NCBI GenBank assembly: GCA_026707185.1
Contig: JAPOXI010000058.1
Span: 1-28,770 of the forward strand
Direction of reading: 5' to 3'
Length of the DNA stretch: 28,770 nucleotides
Origin: Chloroflexota bacterium
Lineage (GTDB): Bacteria; Chloroflexota; UBA11872
Below, piece after piece: positions 26,892-28,770 of the stretch. A program made the position numbers and the translations under genes. The notes beneath the pieces are model-generated. The model was not told the DNA's origin, did not search any database, and saw nothing but the letters and a program-made list of their open reading frames with translations. The stretch's first letter is position 1. The number at the start of each line of letters is the position of its first letter.

Positions 26892-28160
26892 TCACCACGG
26901 GCATATCGTGGACGCCAGGCTTGCGCGATCTGTTCCCAGCGGCCATCCGCAGGCTTTGGGAATCTCGGCAGGTGAATCGAGCTGGTATCGGACGGGCGCG
27001 GGCAGCTCTTGCGCCCAGGCCACGGCCGCGCGCAGGCCCCGGAGGTTTCGTACGAAGTCGGGGTCGGCATGGGTGCTCAGCTCGACGACCGCTGCATGAA
27101 TACCTCTCGCGACAAGATATTTCGAGGCTTGGCCGCTGAGGGGATAGGCGGTCCACCCCGTGAGGTAGACGTATTGAGTGGCCCGGGCGATGGCGCTCGC
27201 GAGTTCTGCCGAGCCGCTGCCAGGACCCGGCACGACCAGGCCACCCTTGCTGTGAAAAAAGATGGCGGCGACAAATGGCCGGTCAAGCAGGTAGCGGGCG
27301 AGGGCACGAGTCTCAGGCTCTGAGAATGGCCACTTGCCGCCTCCCCCCGGGACGAGACCGGAGGGTCCGTAGGAGTCCGGCTGCCAGCCCGCGTCCCAAT
27401 TGCGATTGAGGTCGACGCCGTTGGCGTTCTCGCGCGTGCCGGCCACCGCGCCGTCGGGATTGACGTCGGGAAAGAACGCCAGGCCGACGCCATCGGGAAT
27501 CTCCGCGAGATTCTCTAGGAAGTAGTCCAGCAGTAGATTGGCAAGGACCGTGGAATTCGCCTCATTGCCCTGGTGAATGCCGCCGATGGCCGCGATCCAG
27601 CGTGGACCCTGGCCCAACTCCACGCCGCGGATGGCGCGCCCCTGGACCGAGTGGCCGAGTAACACGGGTGTGCCCACAACCGCTTGCGCCTCTGCATACG
27701 CCGCCGTCGCTGCTACTGGTGACGAAGTCGGCTCGGACGTCGCCTCGCGTTCGGCAGGCGGGGGAGGCTTCCCTGGCTCGCGGTCATCCACCTTCGATTC
27801 CGGCGTGGGCTGCACGTCCGCGTTCGGTCCGGGCTGGGGCGATTCGGTGCTCGACGGGTCCTGGGTGGCCACGGCGACCGCAGGGGTTGGGGATGGGGTG
27901 TACTTATCGGGAGTCGGCGCGGCCAGGCTTACCGGAACGCCGATCAAGTGAAGCAGGCAGGCCGTGCCGAGGATGGCGACCAGCGCCGGGAATTTGGATG
28001 CGCCGACTCGGCGCCGTACCTTGACGCCTACTACGCAGCCAGCCTGTGAGGCAGCGCGGCTGGAGGCCTGGCGACGGGAGTTCCGGCAATCTGAGCGCTG
28101 GCCCGTGGCGGCAACTCCCGTCTGTTCCGGGTAGGCGCAGCGCTGACGGCTGCGTACCAT
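26892..28160 (-). CDS. Secreted M14-family zinc carboxypeptidase
   Basis: From the ATG at 28160 the protein has 422 residues. The catalytic domain (about 155-390) has the M14 set: H196 and E200 in GGIHQGNEAN (first zinc ligands, spaced as HxxxE instead of HxxE), the NRN carboxylate-binding motif (252-254), H303 in FFHSKGG as third ligand and catalytic E360 in AVVELSTH. A hydrophobic segment (about 58-80) resembles a signal peptide, followed by a Pro/Ser/Thr-rich linker (81-150) typical of surface proteins. The first about 47 residues look like translated leader DNA, and two inverted repeats lie in them, so the true start may be nearer the signal peptide. It probably removes C-terminal residues or trims peptidoglycan peptides outside the cell. 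Confidence 0.82.
   Translation of the reverse strand: MVRSRQRCAYPEQTGVAATGQRSDCRNSRRQASSRAASQAGCVVGVKVRRRVGASKFPALVAILGTACLLHLIGVPVSLAAPTPDKYTPSPTPAVAVATQDPSSTESPQPGPNADVQPTPESKVDDREPGKPPPPAEREATSEPTSSPVAATAAYAEAQAVVGTPVLLGHSVQGRAIRGVELGQGPRWIAAIGGIHQGNEANSTVLANLLLDYFLENLAEIPDGVGLAFFPDVNPDGAVAGTRENANGVDLNRNWDAGWQPDSYGPSGLVPGGGGKWPFSEPETRALARYLLDRPFVAAIFFHSKGGLVVPGPGSGSAELASAIARATQYVYLTGWTAYPLSGQASKYLVARGIHAAVVELSTHADPDFVRNLRGLRAAVAWAQELPAPVRYQLDSPAEIPKACGWPLGTDRASLASTICPW
28073..28158. repeat. Two inverted repeats at the 5' end of the M14 gene
   Basis: GACGGGAGTT (28073-28082) is the exact complement of AACTCCCGTC (28113-28122). GGTAGGCGCAGC (28130-28141) pairs with GCTGCGTACC (28149-28158), with two bulged G. 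The second repeat ends one base from the assumed ATG (28160-28158). They would form successive hairpins in the 5' part of the peptidase message, which suggests a structured leader here. Confidence 0.4.
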
Positions 28161-28199
28161 GCGGCTGACCTGCTGCGCCGCGTACGACCCGAGGATCGC

Positions 28200-28770
28200 A
28201 TGCCGACATTCGCCGTTGAGCCGTTGACCAATGCCACCGCCCGTGTGCTGAGCGCGGCGGGCACGCCGGACGACATTGCCGACAAGCTGGCGCGCTGGCT
28301 GATCAACGCGAATCTGTCGGGCCATCCCTCGCACGGGGTCATCCGGGTGACGCAGTACCTGGCGCAGATCAAGGACGGCGCCTACCGTCCGGCGGAGCTT
28401 CCGCGGGTGGTATCCGAGAGCGACACCTCGGTTGTGATGGAGGGCGGCGGGGCCTTCGGGCACCTGGCGGCCGAGGAATTGACGATCCGGCTGGTGGAGA
28501 AGTCGCGGGTCTCGCGGGTGGCAGTGGGCGGCATCGCGCGCTGCAACCACATCGGGCGCCTGGGCGAATGGTCCGAATTGGCAGTCTCGATGGGCGCGGT
28601 CTTCCTGATGGTCGCGGGCGGTCCCGGCATGATGCGCACCGCGCCGTTTGGTGGTCGCGAGGGCCGGATGAGCACCAACCCGATCAGTTTTGGGGCCCCG
28701 GCCAGCGACGCCGACCCGATCATCCTGGACTTCGCCACCACGGCCGCGGCCGAGGGCAAGATCCGGGTGG
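28200..28770 (+). CDS. Malate/L-lactate dehydrogenase family (Ldh_2) oxidoreductase, 3' end outside window
   Basis: The frame is open from ATG 28200 to the window edge, giving about 190 residues. GAGGA lies 5 nt upstream. The visible part has LSGHPSHGVIRVTQYL with the catalytic His, VGGIARCNHIGRLGEWSEL, GRMSTNPISFGAP and ILDFATTAAAEGKIRV, the same blocks in the same order as the gene at 23818-24858. The two are clear paralogues with short nearly identical stretches at DNA level. It is divergent from the M14 peptidase gene, with 39 nt between starts. The substrate is unknown. Confidence 0.9.
   Translation, partial: MPTFAVEPLTNATARVLSAAGTPDDIADKLARWLINANLSGHPSHGVIRVTQYLAQIKDGAYRPAELPRVVSESDTSVVMEGGGAFGHLAAEELTIRLVEKSRVSRVAVGGIARCNHIGRLGEWSELAVSMGAVFLMVAGGPGMMRTAPFGGREGRMSTNPISFGAPASDADPIILDFATTAAAEGKIRV

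Overview
The window is high-GC bacterial chromosome, densely packed with mostly housekeeping genes and no sign of plasmid or phage functions. The gene families fit an uncultivated member of the Chloroflexota (SAR202/Dehalococcoidia-like or sponge-symbiont type). The reasons are the set of rnc-smc, secA-prfB, a short NfeD plus slipin pair, DUF503, and several Ldh_2-type and iron-dependent dehydrogenases. This assignment is inferred from gene content and style only and has moderate confidence.

Region 1 (1-6040, plus strand): the end of a branched-chain aminotransferase gene, then rnc, smc (20 nt overlap with rnc) and a membrane-anchored protein with four PASTA repeats and no kinase domain.

Region 2 (6030-21766, minus strand, read right to left): a PLP enzyme of the D-threonine aldolase/D-serine dehydratase type, rho, rplI, a 385 nt non-coding gap with DnaA-box-like 9-mers, dnaB, a lipoprotein Cu/Zn superoxide dismutase, an iron-containing alcohol dehydrogenase, secA, prfB (with the canonical CTT-TGA-C programmed +1 frameshift), a membrane-anchored MA-like metallopeptidase, ftsE, ftsX, a second ftsE-like gene and a ctpA-type S41 protease. 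From prfB to the second ftsE every junction overlaps or is 10 nt apart, so this looks like one translationally coupled unit. It combines translation termination, protein export and an FtsEX-type cell-envelope machine with two different ATPase genes flanking one permease gene. This unit is the most interesting system in the window.

Region 3 (21767-28770): DUF503, an unlisted 29-residue single-span membrane microprotein with a strong ribosome binding site, a second iron-containing alcohol dehydrogenase divergent from a malate/L-lactate dehydrogenase (Ldh_2), a GNAT acetyltransferase, an nfeD-slipin operon, a secreted M14 metallocarboxypeptidase and, divergent from it, a second Ldh_2 gene cut by the window end. 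The oxidoreductases look like an accessory catabolic set for hydroxy-acids or alcohols; their substrates cannot be read from sequence.

I saw no CRISPR array, rRNA or convincing tRNA, and no intact insertion sequence.
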